Below the pieces are notes generated by a model that was not told where the DNA came from, did not search any database, and saw nothing but the letters and a program-made list of their open reading frames with translations. Positions 1 to 7,912 of a stretch of 35,096 nt of DNA are shown in pieces. The position numbers and the translations under genes are program-made. Numbering within the stretch: the stretch's first letter is position 1; each line of letters begins with the position of its first letter. Source of the stretch: a virus; the IMG/VR virus record IMGVR_UViG_3300032116_000702, positions 1 through 35,096 of that record. One strand, given 5' to 3'.

Positions 1-127
1 TGCCAATCGCAGACAGCCCAGCCTTGACCATGTCGCCTAGGCCGGGCTTCGCTCGCGGGTACGCCGGGTGCGTCTCGTCCACGGTGATCGTGTCGCCGTC
101 CTCGCTGACGATGCACGCACGCACCTC
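1..127. repeat. Left copy of the 127-bp terminal direct repeat
   Basis: These 127 bases are identical to positions 34970-35096. A coding frame passes through the repeat without interruption when the two ends are merged, which means that the contig is circular (or the phage is circularly permuted) rather than carrying true short terminal repeats. An exact length of 127 is also a common assembler k-mer size, so the duplication is most likely an assembly overlap. Confidence 0.93.
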
Positions 128-190
128 GTGGAGCGTGTAGCCACGCTCCACGCAACGGGACTCAAACGATGAGCGACGCCCAGTGATCAT
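1..190 (-). CDS. Small conserved phage protein, 5' part (gene crosses the circular junction)
   Basis: This is the N-terminal part of a 96-residue protein; the rest lies at 34869-34969. The ATG at 190-188 overlaps the TGA of the upstream gene as ATGA, and the frame (codon tops at positions 1 mod 3) matches the frame of the right-hand piece exactly. The protein starts MITGRRSSFESRC and ends with a GRPCGCSKRAESLN motif. The short CxC-K-R-x-E-x-LN motif is a pattern I recall from small proteins encoded near the tail genes of many phages, but the function is unknown. It lies between the cysteine-rich distal structural protein and the HExxH protein. Confidence 0.85.
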   Translation of the reverse strand, partial: MITGRRSSFESRCVERGYTLHEVRACIVSEDGDTITVDETHPAYPRAKPGLGDMVKAGLSAIG

Positions 191-756
191 GGGAACTCGT
201 TGCAGACGGGCGTTGGCGAGTCGTAGTACTCAAGCCACTGAGTGCATGCGACCGGATCGCCGATGCAAAACTCTTCGCCCGGACTAGATTCGGGCTCTAG
301 ATTGCCCTGCAATGCCCTGTCGGTGACATCAGAGATAGACGCAGGCTGCTCTTCTGTTGGGCAGTTTATGACCATGACCCGATAGCGGTATCTTGTTTTG
401 ACAGCAATGAGCAAAGACCCCGGCTGCCCAGGGCAGTTGTCATAGCAACAGCCGATGCTTAGAGAATCCACTACAAGCGCCCAGTTGCATTGCGAGAGAG
501 CGCCAGGAAATCCGTCCTGCCACGTCACGTCCCCAGGAAGAGGCCCGCCTCGATAATAGATGTTCTGCCCTCGCGACGAAGGGCCAGCGAGTCCATCCCC
601 GCACTCAATGTACTCCTCCCCGAACTCAAAACGATCGGCAGGCCACGAGCAGTCATTGCACGGCGTGCATGAGAATGGAGCGCAGCAACACGCCTGCCCG
701 GTGCCCACAGCACCATTGCGCAAGATCGGGCCGCCGTCCCATGCGATGCTGGTCAT
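187..756 (-). CDS. Cysteine-rich hypothetical protein of the distal structural module
   Basis: I chose the ATG at 756 because it overlaps the TGA of the upstream gene as ATGA; a longer frame to 801 would overlap that gene by 49 bases. The product has 189 residues and about 14 cysteines, including a tight cluster (CCCAPFSCTPCNDC) near residues 23-36. No signal peptide or membrane segment is evident. It follows two other beta-rich, Thr/Ser-rich proteins downstream of the tape measure gene, so a role in the tail tip or host recognition is plausible, but I do not recognise the family. Disulfides or metal binding could explain the cysteines. Confidence 0.8.
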   Translation of the reverse strand: MTSIAWDGGPILRNGAVGTGQACCCAPFSCTPCNDCSWPADRFEFGEEYIECGDGLAGPSSRGQNIYYRGGPLPGDVTWQDGFPGALSQCNWALVVDSLSIGCCYDNCPGQPGSLLIAVKTRYRYRVMVINCPTEEQPASISDVTDRALQGNLEPESSPGEEFCIGDPVACTQWLEYYDSPTPVCNEFP

Positions 757-1286
757 GTCGTGGCACAGGTCGTGATCGAGTACCACGTCAGCGTTGAGCA
801 CGCCGTGCCAGACGTAGCGGCAGCAGAGTGGCCCAGCAGTTGAATGCTGCCGGCGGAGTAGCCAGGCAGGGCGGTCAAATCAACGCCGGCTATTGATGTG
901 AGGCACGTCTGCGATGTCGGCAAGCCTAGCTGAATCTCGACGACGCTATTTGTGCCGCTAGCCTTGCCGAAGATCACATATCGGGTGGAAGTGGTGTTTG
1001 CTGTATCAGCGTGGAGAGACGAATTGCACCAGTTGTAGACGCTAGCTGTGTTAGTCGAGCCGTGGATTGTTACCGTCCTGTATTGGCCGGTTGCCCAGTT
1101 TCCTGTAAACGTGGCCAGTTTTAGCGGAGAAGCTAAAGAACTCGCTACTCGCTCAAACCGCAGGCCAGATGAAGAGCGGTCGCCGTCCTCAATAGTCCTC
1201 ACAACCTTTGCGATTCGCTCGGCAGCAGGCCTAGTGAATACCACTCGCTCGGTAACTTGCGCCTTGCCGTCTGGTCGTTGTGCCAT
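753..1286 (-). CDS. Hypothetical structural protein (tail region)
   Basis: The product has 177 residues, starts MAQRPDGKAQ and is rich in Thr, Ser, Ala and Gly with alternating hydrophobic positions, as in beta-sandwich virion proteins. The N-terminal 40 residues are charged and probably helical. The gene starts two bases after the stop of 1289-1768 and overlaps the next gene by ATGA, so it belongs to the tail transcription unit. I do not recognise a family; a tail-tip, fibre or decoration role is inferred from position only. Confidence 0.78.
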   Translation of the reverse strand: MAQRPDGKAQVTERVVFTRPAAERIAKVVRTIEDGDRSSSGLRFERVASSLASPLKLATFTGNWATGQYRTVTIHGSTNTASVYNWCNSSLHADTANTTSTRYVIFGKASGTNSVVEIQLGLPTSQTCLTSIAGVDLTALPGYSAGSIQLLGHSAAATSGTACSTLTWYSITTCATT

Positions 1287-1288
1287 GG

Positions 1289-1768
1289 CTAGCTCACCTG
1301 CACGTCGCAGATGCTGAGCGCCGGAGTAGGCGTCGTGGCCGCGATAGCCATATTGATCGTGCCGCTCAAGAGCACCGCCGTGCTCGAAGTGACGGAAGAC
1401 GAGTAGGCCGTTGCGGGCGTGTGCGATGACAGATGAACGACGTACCTGTACCGTCGCGGCGTTGCCCCAGCGACGTGCTCCACCGAAGTCGCCGCAAACC
1501 CTTGGCCAAAGGTCAGCGTGGCAGTGTGCACGTCGCCGGCTGTGTTTGCAGTTGCGGCCAACGTCGCTGCGGTGAAAACGCCAGTGCTAGGCGTAAACCA
1601 CCGGAGTGGACGATCGGCGGAATAGAAGGTGGTGCCGTCAGACGTAGCGGCAGAAAACACAGGGTACGCCGTCAGGCTGAGCGTGGCAGTATTGGCCGTG
1701 CACAGCGTCAGTGTTACCTGTTTGCTGGTGGCTGCAGTGATGACGATGTTTTGCGTTGGCTGCGACAT
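1289..1768 (-). CDS. Hypothetical beta-rich structural protein
   Basis: The product has 159 residues with very high Thr/Ala/Ser content and repeated short beta-strand-like stretches (for example TLTLCTANTATLSLTAYPVF). The ATG at 1768 lies a few bases after the stop of 1772-2653. The composition and the position downstream of the tape measure suggest a minor tail or fibre protein, but there is no family match I can name. Confidence 0.75.
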   Translation of the reverse strand: MSQPTQNIVITAATSKQVTLTLCTANTATLSLTAYPVFSAATSDGTTFYSADRPLRWFTPSTGVFTAATLAATANTAGDVHTATLTFGQGFAATSVEHVAGATPRRYRYVVHLSSHTPATAYSSSVTSSTAVLLSGTINMAIAATTPTPALSICDVQVS

Positions 1769-1771
1769 GGC

Positions 1772-2653
1772 TTAGAACGGCGGAGTGCCGAAGTAAACGG
1801 AAAAGTTCGTTTCTGGGTACACACGCCGCACCAGAATGTCTGGTTCCGAGCCATCCGCCTTTAACCCGCCTGACGTGGTGAGCGGCACCGGAGTGGTGCA
1901 GGGCACTTTTTCGCCGCTGTCAGGATCTTTCACGTAAGCACGTTTTTTGACTCCGCCTTCGAGGAAGTTGAAGCCGACATCCGGAAGCAGAAGGTTGTGT
2001 CCGCTCTGCCTGTAGATGAGCTCAGCAGTGACTTGCCAGTAGCGAACCTCAGCGTCGTTGACTACCTCGCTCGTCTGCTGGCCACTAATGCCTGTGCAAA
2101 ACCAAGTGTGTGCGGCACCTCCTAAATACGGCGACGAGTTCACGGTGTTGGTCACTGCAGCAGCCAGGCCAAGCGGGAACTGTGCCCGGTTGCTGGAAAT
2201 GCTGGCTCGCACTTCTGCTTCGTTTACGGTGAGCCCCTCGAAATAATCCTTGGCGGAGTTCTGCAGTGGTTTGCGGGTGCTGTTTCCGGAGCCGTCGAAA
2301 TACACAAGAGCCGGAACTTGTGCGCCACCAATCGAGAACGTCCACACGTCTGGGCGGGCGAGGGGGTTGGGCTCGTAGTCTTGCCCGCTCTCGCCCATCG
2401 GCTTGGGCAGTTCGTACCGAAATGTGATTTCAACGTGCTGGCGGTCAACTTCGCTGAGTGACGCATCAAGCATCCGCAGAAATGAATACTCAGGATGAGA
2501 GTCCCCGATGCGGACGCCCACCGCATTGATTACTTCTTGCGTGCTGGTCGGCTCGTCAACAGTGACAACAACTTTCGTCTCCGCAGTTGGCGACTCGCCA
2601 AACCGCTGCGAGAAAGTCCTTGGCAAAACCTCGCGCCATTGGATGACAGCCAT
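1772..2653 (-). CDS. Putative distal tail / baseplate-hub protein
   Basis: The product has 293 residues and is encoded directly after the tape measure gene (two-base gap), the usual place for a distal tail (Dit) protein in siphoviruses. The sequence is soluble, with mixed alpha/beta character: an N-terminal segment with FSQRFGESPTAETKV and a C-terminal half with YWQVTAELIYRQSG and VGFNFLEGG motifs. I cannot see a diagnostic Dit or Tal signature, so the assignment rests on gene order. Confidence 0.6.
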   Translation of the reverse strand: MAVIQWREVLPRTFSQRFGESPTAETKVVVTVDEPTSTQEVINAVGVRIGDSHPEYSFLRMLDASLSEVDRQHVEITFRYELPKPMGESGQDYEPNPLARPDVWTFSIGGAQVPALVYFDGSGNSTRKPLQNSAKDYFEGLTVNEAEVRASISSNRAQFPLGLAAAVTNTVNSSPYLGGAAHTWFCTGISGQQTSEVVNDAEVRYWQVTAELIYRQSGHNLLLPDVGFNFLEGGVKKRAYVKDPDSGEKVPCTTPVPLTTSGGLKADGSEPDILVRRVYPETNFSVYFGTPPF

Positions 2654-2655
2654 AG

Positions 2656-3984
2656 CTATAGGAACTCCACGACGCCGACTTCGCCATTCCGCTTGATCTG
2701 ACGCAAGACCTCCAGCTGCTCCTTCTGGGCCTTGTTTGGCTCCGCCGATGCGGCTTGCGATTCCATTCTCTGCCGCAGGCTGTCAGACGCTGTGTCGATG
2801 GCTGCGTTGAAGTTCGCTTGAAACTTGTTCAGCACGCTGCCGGCGGCTTCTGCTGCAATCTGCGTCTCGAGCTCGCGGATTCTTGCAAGTTGCTCGGGCG
2901 TCAGTTCCGCGCCACGCAGCGACTGAGGCACAACGCCGCCCATGCCGCCTCCTGCCGCTCCCGCAGATGCTCGTGCCTGCTGCTCGCGCAGAGTCTCCAA
3001 CTCTTTCTCAGCCTCAGAGCGAATATCAATACCAAGGACCGGAGCAAACTTGTTTACGAAAGCCTCAATAAACTGAGCGAGCTTAAAAAAGGCGTTGCCG
3101 GCCAGCTTGATGAAATCCAGCAGGCCAGACGCCACCTGCTGAGCGATCTGCTGCGGGCCAGCCTGTTTAATGACGCCAAGAAGCTCCTCGGCGATAGTTG
3201 CTATTGGCCCTGCTAACTCGCCAAGGATTGCCCCTGCAATGCCCTTGATCGTCGCGTAGACCTTGCCGAAGGCGTCGTTCATGTTGTCGATTGCCTTGAC
3301 GGCGTCGGCACTGACAACCTGCCCGAGGGCAATAGCCTCTTCACGCATTTTCTCTAAGGCACCTGGCCCAAGCGTGAAGAGTTCGCCGAGTTGAATGCCG
3401 CCTTTGCCGAAGAACTTAACAGCAGTGGCCGCACGCTCGGCAGGATCTGCAATGCGGGAAATCGCATCCACGATTTGTTCAAACTGCTGCTCTGGCGTCT
3501 GCTCCTTCAGCTCCGAGAACACAATGCCGAGCTCCTCAAACTTCTTTTGCGCTTTTTCGTCTAGCGTCGCTTTTCCAATGTTGAGGGTGAGCGTCTGTAT
3601 CTGTTTGGCAAAGCCCTCAACGCTAATGCCGGTGTCGGCTGCTGCTCGAGCGTATGCCTGCAACGCCTCAACCCCGACGCCAGTACGGTTCGCCACGTCG
3701 TTGAGCGCATCCAGTTCTTGGCCTACGCTTAACGCAAATGACGCAACGCTCGTGACTGCTCCTGTCACTGCGCCGCTCAGATTGATGAAGGCAGTGGTGG
3801 CAGCCTGCAAACCGCCAACCGCAAGCTCGCCAATCTTTAGGTTCTTGAGCGTGCCGAGATCATCGGCAGCCTTTTGGCCAGCGGCGGCCATGGAGTCAAG
3901 CCGGCTGTTTACGTCAGCGACAGCCTGCGCCAGCTGGGCAGTATTCGCCGTAATCTGCATCGCCAGGCCGAGTGCGGTGCTCAT
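2656..3984 (-). CDS. Tail tape measure protein
   Basis: This is the longest gene of the tail module (442 residues) and follows the two tail assembly chaperone frames. The N-terminus (ANTAQLAQAVADVNSRLDSM) is a typical tape-measure coiled coil; residues 60-95 and roughly 245-300 are hydrophobic, Ala/Gly-rich helices that could insert in a membrane; the motif ATAVKFFGKGG is common in short tape measure proteins. The remainder is charged coiled coil (EAEKELETLREQQARA). At about 0.15 nm per residue the length suggests a short tail of some 60-70 nm. It determines tail length and probably helps DNA passage through the envelope. Confidence 0.9.
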   Translation of the reverse strand: MSTALGLAMQITANTAQLAQAVADVNSRLDSMAAAGQKAADDLGTLKNLKIGELAVGGLQAATTAFINLSGAVTGAVTSVASFALSVGQELDALNDVANRTGVGVEALQAYARAAADTGISVEGFAKQIQTLTLNIGKATLDEKAQKKFEELGIVFSELKEQTPEQQFEQIVDAISRIADPAERAATAVKFFGKGGIQLGELFTLGPGALEKMREEAIALGQVVSADAVKAIDNMNDAFGKVYATIKGIAGAILGELAGPIATIAEELLGVIKQAGPQQIAQQVASGLLDFIKLAGNAFFKLAQFIEAFVNKFAPVLGIDIRSEAEKELETLREQQARASAGAAGGGMGGVVPQSLRGAELTPEQLARIRELETQIAAEAAGSVLNKFQANFNAAIDTASDSLRQRMESQAASAEPNKAQKEQLEVLRQIKRNGEVGVVEFL

Positions 3985-3985
3985 A

Positions 3986-4264
3986 TCATTTGCCGTCCAA
4001 GTCCCGTTTCATTTGCTGCAGTACGTCGAGCATTTGCGTGCGGTGCTGCGGCGGCTTTTCCAATGGGATGAAGTCTGCTGGGGACGGCGATTGACCACGT
4101 CGTGTGTGAGGAGCCAAAACCACGCTGGCGAGAAGTCCTGTCTGTGCCCACGAGCTATCAAGCGGCTGAAAATACCGTGCATAGGCAAGCCACTCACTCA
4201 GCTCGCGGCTGTCCATCTCTCGCTCAATCTGCCCAACAGTCATCCGCAGATGGCTCGCTAGCAT
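3986..4264 (-). CDS. Tail assembly chaperone, T-type frame (probably made as a +1 frameshift fusion)
   Basis: The 92-residue frame carries REMDSRELSEWLAYARYFQPL, matching the lambda gpT-like pattern of a conserved ELSEW-x-AY segment. The T frame stays open upstream of its ATG to about 4318, and the residues encoded there (RRFLFML) continue the family pattern, which suggests that the ATG at 4264 is not the real start. A CTT TAA C site at 4298-4292 in the preceding gene would put ribosomes into this frame by a +1 shift, giving a 219-residue G-T fusion (117 + 102). Such fusions act as chaperones for the tape measure protein. Confidence 0.78.
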   Translation of the reverse strand: MLASHLRMTVGQIEREMDSRELSEWLAYARYFQPLDSSWAQTGLLASVVLAPHTRRGQSPSPADFIPLEKPPQHRTQMLDVLQQMKRDLDGK

Positions 4265-4292
4265 GAAGAGAAATCGACGCGACGGCCTCGCG

Positions 4293-4646
4293 TTAAAGCT
4301 CGCCGGCGAGTTCGACTACGTCCGCCTCCGTGAGTTTGTTGTGCCTCTGTGCCACGTCAAACAGTTCTCCCATGACTGCACCATCTAGCGACGCAACTTC
4401 GTTGATCTCGTTGTCTTGCCAGATTCGCACGCCATGCTCGTCGCACAAGGTGCGCACCAAGTAGAACGCTCGGAAGTTCTTAAACTTCTCGACGCCTTTG
4501 CTGCGAATGTCGATCCACGCGAGCTCCCAATCATCACGCTCGCCGACACTCAACACGCGGACGAAAACATCTATGTTCCACTCACGCACGTGCACCTTGA
4601 GAGGCTTTCGCACGCTGGCCGATTTGATCTGCTCGCGTAGTCCCAT
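4293..4646 (-). CDS. Tail assembly chaperone, G-type protein
   Basis: The product has 117 residues, starts MGLREQIKSASVRKPLKVHV and is mostly helical with the acidic C-terminal helix NKLTEADVVELAGEL. It lies directly upstream of the T-type frame and the tape measure gene, exactly as lambda G and GT. The gene ends CTT TAA C, which resembles the +1 shift site CTT TGA C of prfB. Both the unshifted and shifted products are expected, in a fixed ratio, to coat the tape measure during tail assembly. Confidence 0.82.
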   Translation of the reverse strand: MGLREQIKSASVRKPLKVHVREWNIDVFVRVLSVGERDDWELAWIDIRSKGVEKFKNFRAFYLVRTLCDEHGVRIWQDNEINEVASLDGAVMGELFDVAQRHNKLTEADVVELAGEL

Positions 4647-4649
4647 GGT

Positions 4650-4970
4650 CTAGGCATCCAATAGCTTGAACGTCACGGTGAAACGAGCCACGCCGTTCAC
4701 TTCGTTCGCAACGCTCAACGACTCCCATACTGCATAGGAGGTCAAGTTTTGGCCGCCACCAGATATGGTCAGCTGTTTGCGATTGCCGTACTCATCGGAA
4801 CTGGTATTGGCTGTCCCCAGCGTGGTGACGCTGACTGAGCCAACCTCATCAGTCCACTTGGTGAGCCGCCCTTTAGGCGGGCCGCCGCCGACCTGCCAAT
4901 CGAGCCCGACAACCTCAGTGAAGGGCGTGCCGCCCCATGACACTGATACGCCTTGGCTGTACGTCGCCAC
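4650..4970 (-). CDS. Putative tail tube-like protein (second copy or paralogue)
   Basis: The product has 106 residues and is strongly beta-predicted (VSVSWGGTPFTEVVGLDW; ARFTVTFKLLDA). It starts with GTG at 4970, preceded by AGGAG six bases upstream. It lies between the other small beta protein (4989-5366) and the G-type chaperone, where tail tube genes usually sit. Two consecutive small tube-like genes are unusual; one may be the major tail protein and the other a decorating or terminating ring protein. I cannot decide which from the sequence. Confidence 0.65.
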   Translation of the reverse strand: MATYSQGVSVSWGGTPFTEVVGLDWQVGGGPPKGRLTKWTDEVGSVSVTTLGTANTSSDEYGNRKQLTISGGGQNLTSYAVWESLSVANEVNGVARFTVTFKLLDA

Positions 4971-4988
4971 GGATGTCTCCTGTGGCGA

Positions 4989-5366
4989 TTAAGGCACCTG
5001 GAATGCGGCTGAACCACGCACGGCGTCATTCACCGTAAGCGTGATGCTTGAGCTCTTGCACGTTGCGCCGACGTTCAGCGAGACGCCGCCGGCAATCGAA
5101 AGCGTGCCGTTTGCGCCCTGGGCGATCGGGCCGCCAGACGTGGCGAGATACTCAATCGTGACTTCCTTGCCAGTGTCGCCGGCAGATCCCTTGAGAGGCC
5201 GAGCCAACGTCAGCACGGTCTGCCCAGCAGTTTGGCCAAGGTGCGAAACGTCGATCTGATCGGTTGTTGCATTGTCGGTGATGCTGTACGTGATCGACGT
5301 GACAGTGTAGGTCGTGCCTGCAAAAGAGAATGTCGTGCCGCTGGAGTCATGGGGCGTGATGGGCAT
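4989..5366 (-). CDS. Putative major tail (tube) protein
   Basis: The product has 125 residues with alternating beta strands and the segment TTDQIDVSHLG, resembling the D-x-I-D-x-(S/T)-H segment of siphovirus tail tube proteins. It directly follows the tail completion gene (four-base gap) and precedes 4650-4970. The fold and location support a tail tube subunit assembled around the tape measure. It is short for the family, so the assignment is moderate. Confidence 0.68.
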   Translation of the reverse strand: MPITPHDSSGTTFSFAGTTYTVTSITYSITDNATTDQIDVSHLGQTAGQTVLTLARPLKGSAGDTGKEVTIEYLATSGGPIAQGANGTLSIAGGVSLNVGATCKSSSITLTVNDAVRGSAAFQVP

Positions 5367-5370
5367 TTTG

Positions 5371-5784
5371 CTATTCCTCGCTCCACATTACGTCGTATCG
5401 CTGCGTGATCTGATACACGGGCGGTAGATCAGTTCCGGCCAGCGTGACAAAGTCATCCGACTCGTCCTGCAGAGCCGTCTGCCGTACCGTTGTATTTTCG
5501 AAAAACCCCCCGTATCCATCCAGAACAGCCCGCACCGCGTCGGCGAGACTTCTGGCCTCTTGATACGTCGTGCCGTACATAACGCATTCCACGCTCACTC
5601 GTGGCATTCCGGACGGCTGCCCGAGCGTTTGCTCACGCTCAATGCCAACGCGACGCCACGTAATAAACGGCAGGGCGGCCGAAGCTGGCGCGAGCAAGGG
5701 ATAGACACGAGTGCCGACGAGGATGGCGACAGCCGGGGCTGCGGCAAGAGCGTTGCTCAGCACTGACTCAGGCGATCGAAGCAT
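5371..5784 (-). CDS. Tail completion / terminator protein (DUF3168-like)
   Basis: The start is set at the ATG at 5784, preceded by GAGGG seven bases away and lying four bases after the upstream stop; the longer frame to 5841 would overlap the HK97 gp10-like gene. The 137-residue product begins MLRSPESVLSNALAA and has the DUF3168 layout: an N-terminal helix, VYPLLAPASAALPFITWRRV, then EARSLADAVRAVLDG, and a C-terminal strand QITQRYDVMW. Members cap the tail tube and join it to the head. Confidence 0.85.
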   Translation of the reverse strand: MLRSPESVLSNALAAAPAVAILVGTRVYPLLAPASAALPFITWRRVGIEREQTLGQPSGMPRVSVECVMYGTTYQEARSLADAVRAVLDGYGGFFENTTVRQTALQDESDDFVTLAGTDLPPVYQITQRYDVMWSEE

Positions 5785-5788
5785 CAAA

Positions 5789-6493
5789 TCACCCTCGTGG
5801 CCTGACGGGGAACTTGGAAGCCAAGTCCTTCTGCGCAGCAATCAGAGACTTTGTCATTTCAACCTGCAGCGCTGATCGCATCGTGCCTAACGACTCACGG
5901 TAGGCCGTCCTTACGGGTGGCTGCCCCTTTTTGCCGCCAACAGGCATTTCCCTGAGACTGAGCCGCTCCCCCGCAGAAGCCTTTTTGAAAAACGCTTTTG
6001 GGTACTTAGGGGAAGTGTTCACCCTGACTACGCCAGCAAACTTTCCGCGTCGAGCAACTCGAGCAATCTTGAACGCGCCGAGTGTCTTAAAGCTCGACGC
6101 AACTGACGCACCGCTGCGAATGGAAGAGGTTTTTATGAATCGCTCTTTCGTGCCGAACTCAACGAATCCGGCATGAAAAGCACGGTCCTTGCCCCGGCGA
6201 ACAGATCCGCCACCAGCGGACGCGGAGCGTGCACTTCCAGCAGCCACAAATCCCACCAGTCCTACTGCGTTGCCGCTTTTGTAGGTCTTCACCTTGCTGG
6301 TGATACCGCGATACAGGTTCCCTGTTGGGCCGCGAGTGACGTTGCTTTTAAGTGCCGTTAGCCCTGGGGCAAGGCTGCGACGAATAGCAGCGCCCATGTG
6401 CTTTCTTGCGAGGCTCGGGCGGAAACTGCGGAATGCGTCCCGCAGTTGCTTCATCTCAGGAAACTCAACCTTGATGTCTATTCCGCCAGCCAC
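5789..6493 (-). CDS. HK97 gp10-like head-tail joining protein
   Basis: The product has 234 residues and starts with GTG, sharing one base with the upstream TAG. The segments MGAAIRRSLAPGLTALKSNV, HAGFVEFGTKER and a Lys/Arg-rich core fit the HK97 gp10 family, in which the (Y/F)-x-x-F-x-E-(Y/F)-G-T motif is typical. At 234 residues it is longer than usual (about 130-160), with an insert of basic sequence after the FEFG-like motif. It acts at the head-tail interface. Confidence 0.82.
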   Translation of the reverse strand: MAGGIDIKVEFPEMKQLRDAFRSFRPSLARKHMGAAIRRSLAPGLTALKSNVTRGPTGNLYRGITSKVKTYKSGNAVGLVGFVAAGSARSASAGGGSVRRGKDRAFHAGFVEFGTKERFIKTSSIRSGASVASSFKTLGAFKIARVARRGKFAGVVRVNTSPKYPKAFFKKASAGERLSLREMPVGGKKGQPPVRTAYRESLGTMRSALQVEMTKSLIAAQKDLASKFPVRPRG

Positions 6494-6807
6494 TACGCCA
6501 CCTCTTCGCAGATAGCGACGTGCTCAGTGCGGTTGTCGTACTCAAGCAGGCTGACAATATTTAGAGTGCGAGATCGCCAGACAAGCCGCATGTTTTGCGT
6601 CATGCCACTTAGGTAACGCATCCGTACTCGATGCGTGATCGTCACGTCTTGCTGCCCAGCGGCAAGTGCCTCTCGGGACGAAACGCCTTCAACGCTCGCC
6701 CATCGCTCGGCAAATGTGCTCCACGACAGCATGATTTCGCCGAGGGCGTTGCGAGTCTCCGCAGCCTGCTGCACCGTTACTCGCTCGCGGAGGCGGCCGG
6801 CGTCCAT
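6493..6807 (-). CDS. Head-tail adaptor (phage head-tail joining protein family)
   Basis: The product has 104 residues. MDAGRLRERVTVQQAAETRNALGE at the N-terminus and the W-A-S-V-E-G-V-S-S-R-E segment are diagnostic of the SPP1 gp16 / head-tail joining family (PF05521 as I recall it). The gene starts two bases after the preceding stop and overlaps the next GTG. It forms the stopper ring below the connector. Confidence 0.9.
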   Translation of the reverse strand: MDAGRLRERVTVQQAAETRNALGEIMLSWSTFAERWASVEGVSSREALAAGQQDVTITHRVRMRYLSGMTQNMRLVWRSRTLNIVSLLEYDNRTEHVAICEEVA

Positions 6808-6809
6808 GG

Positions 6810-7298
6810 CTACACCGAGCCTTCGCCAACGAGCAGAACGTCGTAGTCAACGCTTTGCCCTTCACCCTCAGCGATCAACACCAAGGCGCTGCTCGCCCCA
6901 GTTGCCCAACCGGCCGCAGTTGGGTTTGTGTGAACAAACACGCCGCCAGCAGGGATAACCAGATTGAATGGAGAAAGCGTAGGATCGAGCGCCGTCCAGC
7001 TGTCCACCGTCACGTTCAGCCGATACAAAGCAGACTTGTTGCGAATATAGATTGCCTTCACGGCAGTCATGGACACCGTGCCGCGGTCATCGCTCAGCGC
7101 TTGAATGATTAGCTCGTTGGCAGAGCTTCCGCCCGCAGTCGAAGACGATGTCCACGCCACCTGTGCCTGGTTGGCCCCGGTGCCCTCTGTGAGCGGCAGC
7201 GCGTAAGTTGCTGCCGCGACACGCAGTTGGCTCGACAGGTTGCTCGTCGACTTGTCGTGAAACAGAACGTCAACATTGATGCGGCCGTCGATGCTCAT
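6810..7298 (-). CDS. Hypothetical virion-associated protein in the connector region
   Basis: The ATG at 7298 overlaps the upstream TGA as ATGA; the longer frame to 7484 is out-of-frame sequence of the connector gene. The 162-residue product begins MSIDGRINVDVLFHD and is beta-rich, with a C-terminal LVLIAEGEGQSVDYDVLLVGEG. Similar one-domain proteins that read as capsid or neck decorations occur in this position in some phages. No function can be assigned. Confidence 0.78.
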   Translation of the reverse strand: MSIDGRINVDVLFHDKSTSNLSSQLRVAAATYALPLTEGTGANQAQVAWTSSSTAGGSSANELIIQALSDDRGTVSMTAVKAIYIRNKSALYRLNVTVDSWTALDPTLSPFNLVIPAGGVFVHTNPTAAGWATGASSALVLIAEGEGQSVDYDVLLVGEGSV

Positions 7299-7912
7299 TG
7301 GTACGATCCCCAGCGTTGAGAGTCCAAGAGCGACTTGACGCCAAACGGCACTTCCTGCGGCACTGCTCCAGTTGTCACAGTGGCCTGCCGGGCACCGTCG
7401 TACCAGTGCCCAACAAGCATCAAGATGGCGTGCTTTGTTGCGGCGGGGACACTTGAGCCGCTGGCCCCGTACCCGGCCCACCACGTCACTACGACGGCGT
7501 CGTTGTCCTCCATGCTCGCCGGCCAGGTGCCGCCGTAGACAGTCGTTACACGGCCCGGCGTCTCAAACCGCTGCACCCGGTACTCTGCCGTCGAGAGCGT
7601 GGCAGTGCCGCCCGTCTCGGCGGTGTAGGTGATCGTTACCGCCGTGGCAGTGCCGCTCGACACGACGGGCGGGCGCGGCAAATAAATCGGGTATTGGCTG
7701 TCCGTGGGAAACCGATGGAGCCGCAGCCGCCACTGCGTATTCACGAGCGTGCGATCTAGGTACGACTCAACCCATTCACGCGCCGCAGTGACGAGCGTGC
7801 CAATGTAGGTATCGTCGTCGCTCGTATCCACCCGCAGGTGAGCCTTGGCCTCTGCGACGGTGACAGGCTCAACGGCCGGCGGCGTCTGGCGAGTCAGGCT
7901 TAGGTACTGCAC
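7295..7912 (-). CDS. Head-tail connector protein (gp6-like)
   Basis: The frame is open to 7978, but a GTG at 7912 preceded by GAGGA at five bases gives the expected N-terminus (VQYLSLTRQTPPAVEPVTVAE); this still overlaps the 79-residue gene upstream by 44 bases. The 205-residue product shows the connector signature VTVAEAKAHLRVD, then TAAREWVESYLDRTL, and a C-terminal AILMLVGHWYDGA motif, as in HK97 gp6/YqbG-like connectors. It forms the ring beneath the portal. Confidence 0.88.
   Translation of the reverse strand: MQYLSLTRQTPPAVEPVTVAEAKAHLRVDTSDDDTYIGTLVTAAREWVESYLDRTLVNTQWRLRLHRFPTDSQYPIYLPRPPVVSSGTATAVTITYTAETGGTATLSTAEYRVQRFETPGRVTTVYGGTWPASMEDNDAVVVTWWAGYGASGSSVPAATKHAILMLVGHWYDGARQATVTTGAVPQEVPFGVKSLLDSQRWGSYQ

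Noticed and set aside
1-127. True terminal direct repeat or a packaging end of the virion DNA
   Set aside because: A gene frame crosses the junction, and the repeat length equals a standard assembler k-mer, so an assembly overlap of a circular map is simpler.
3395-4261. Plus-strand open frame opposite the tape measure gene
   Set aside because: Antisense shadow: Ser/Ala-rich, no ribosome site, overlaps the well supported tape measure and chaperone genes.
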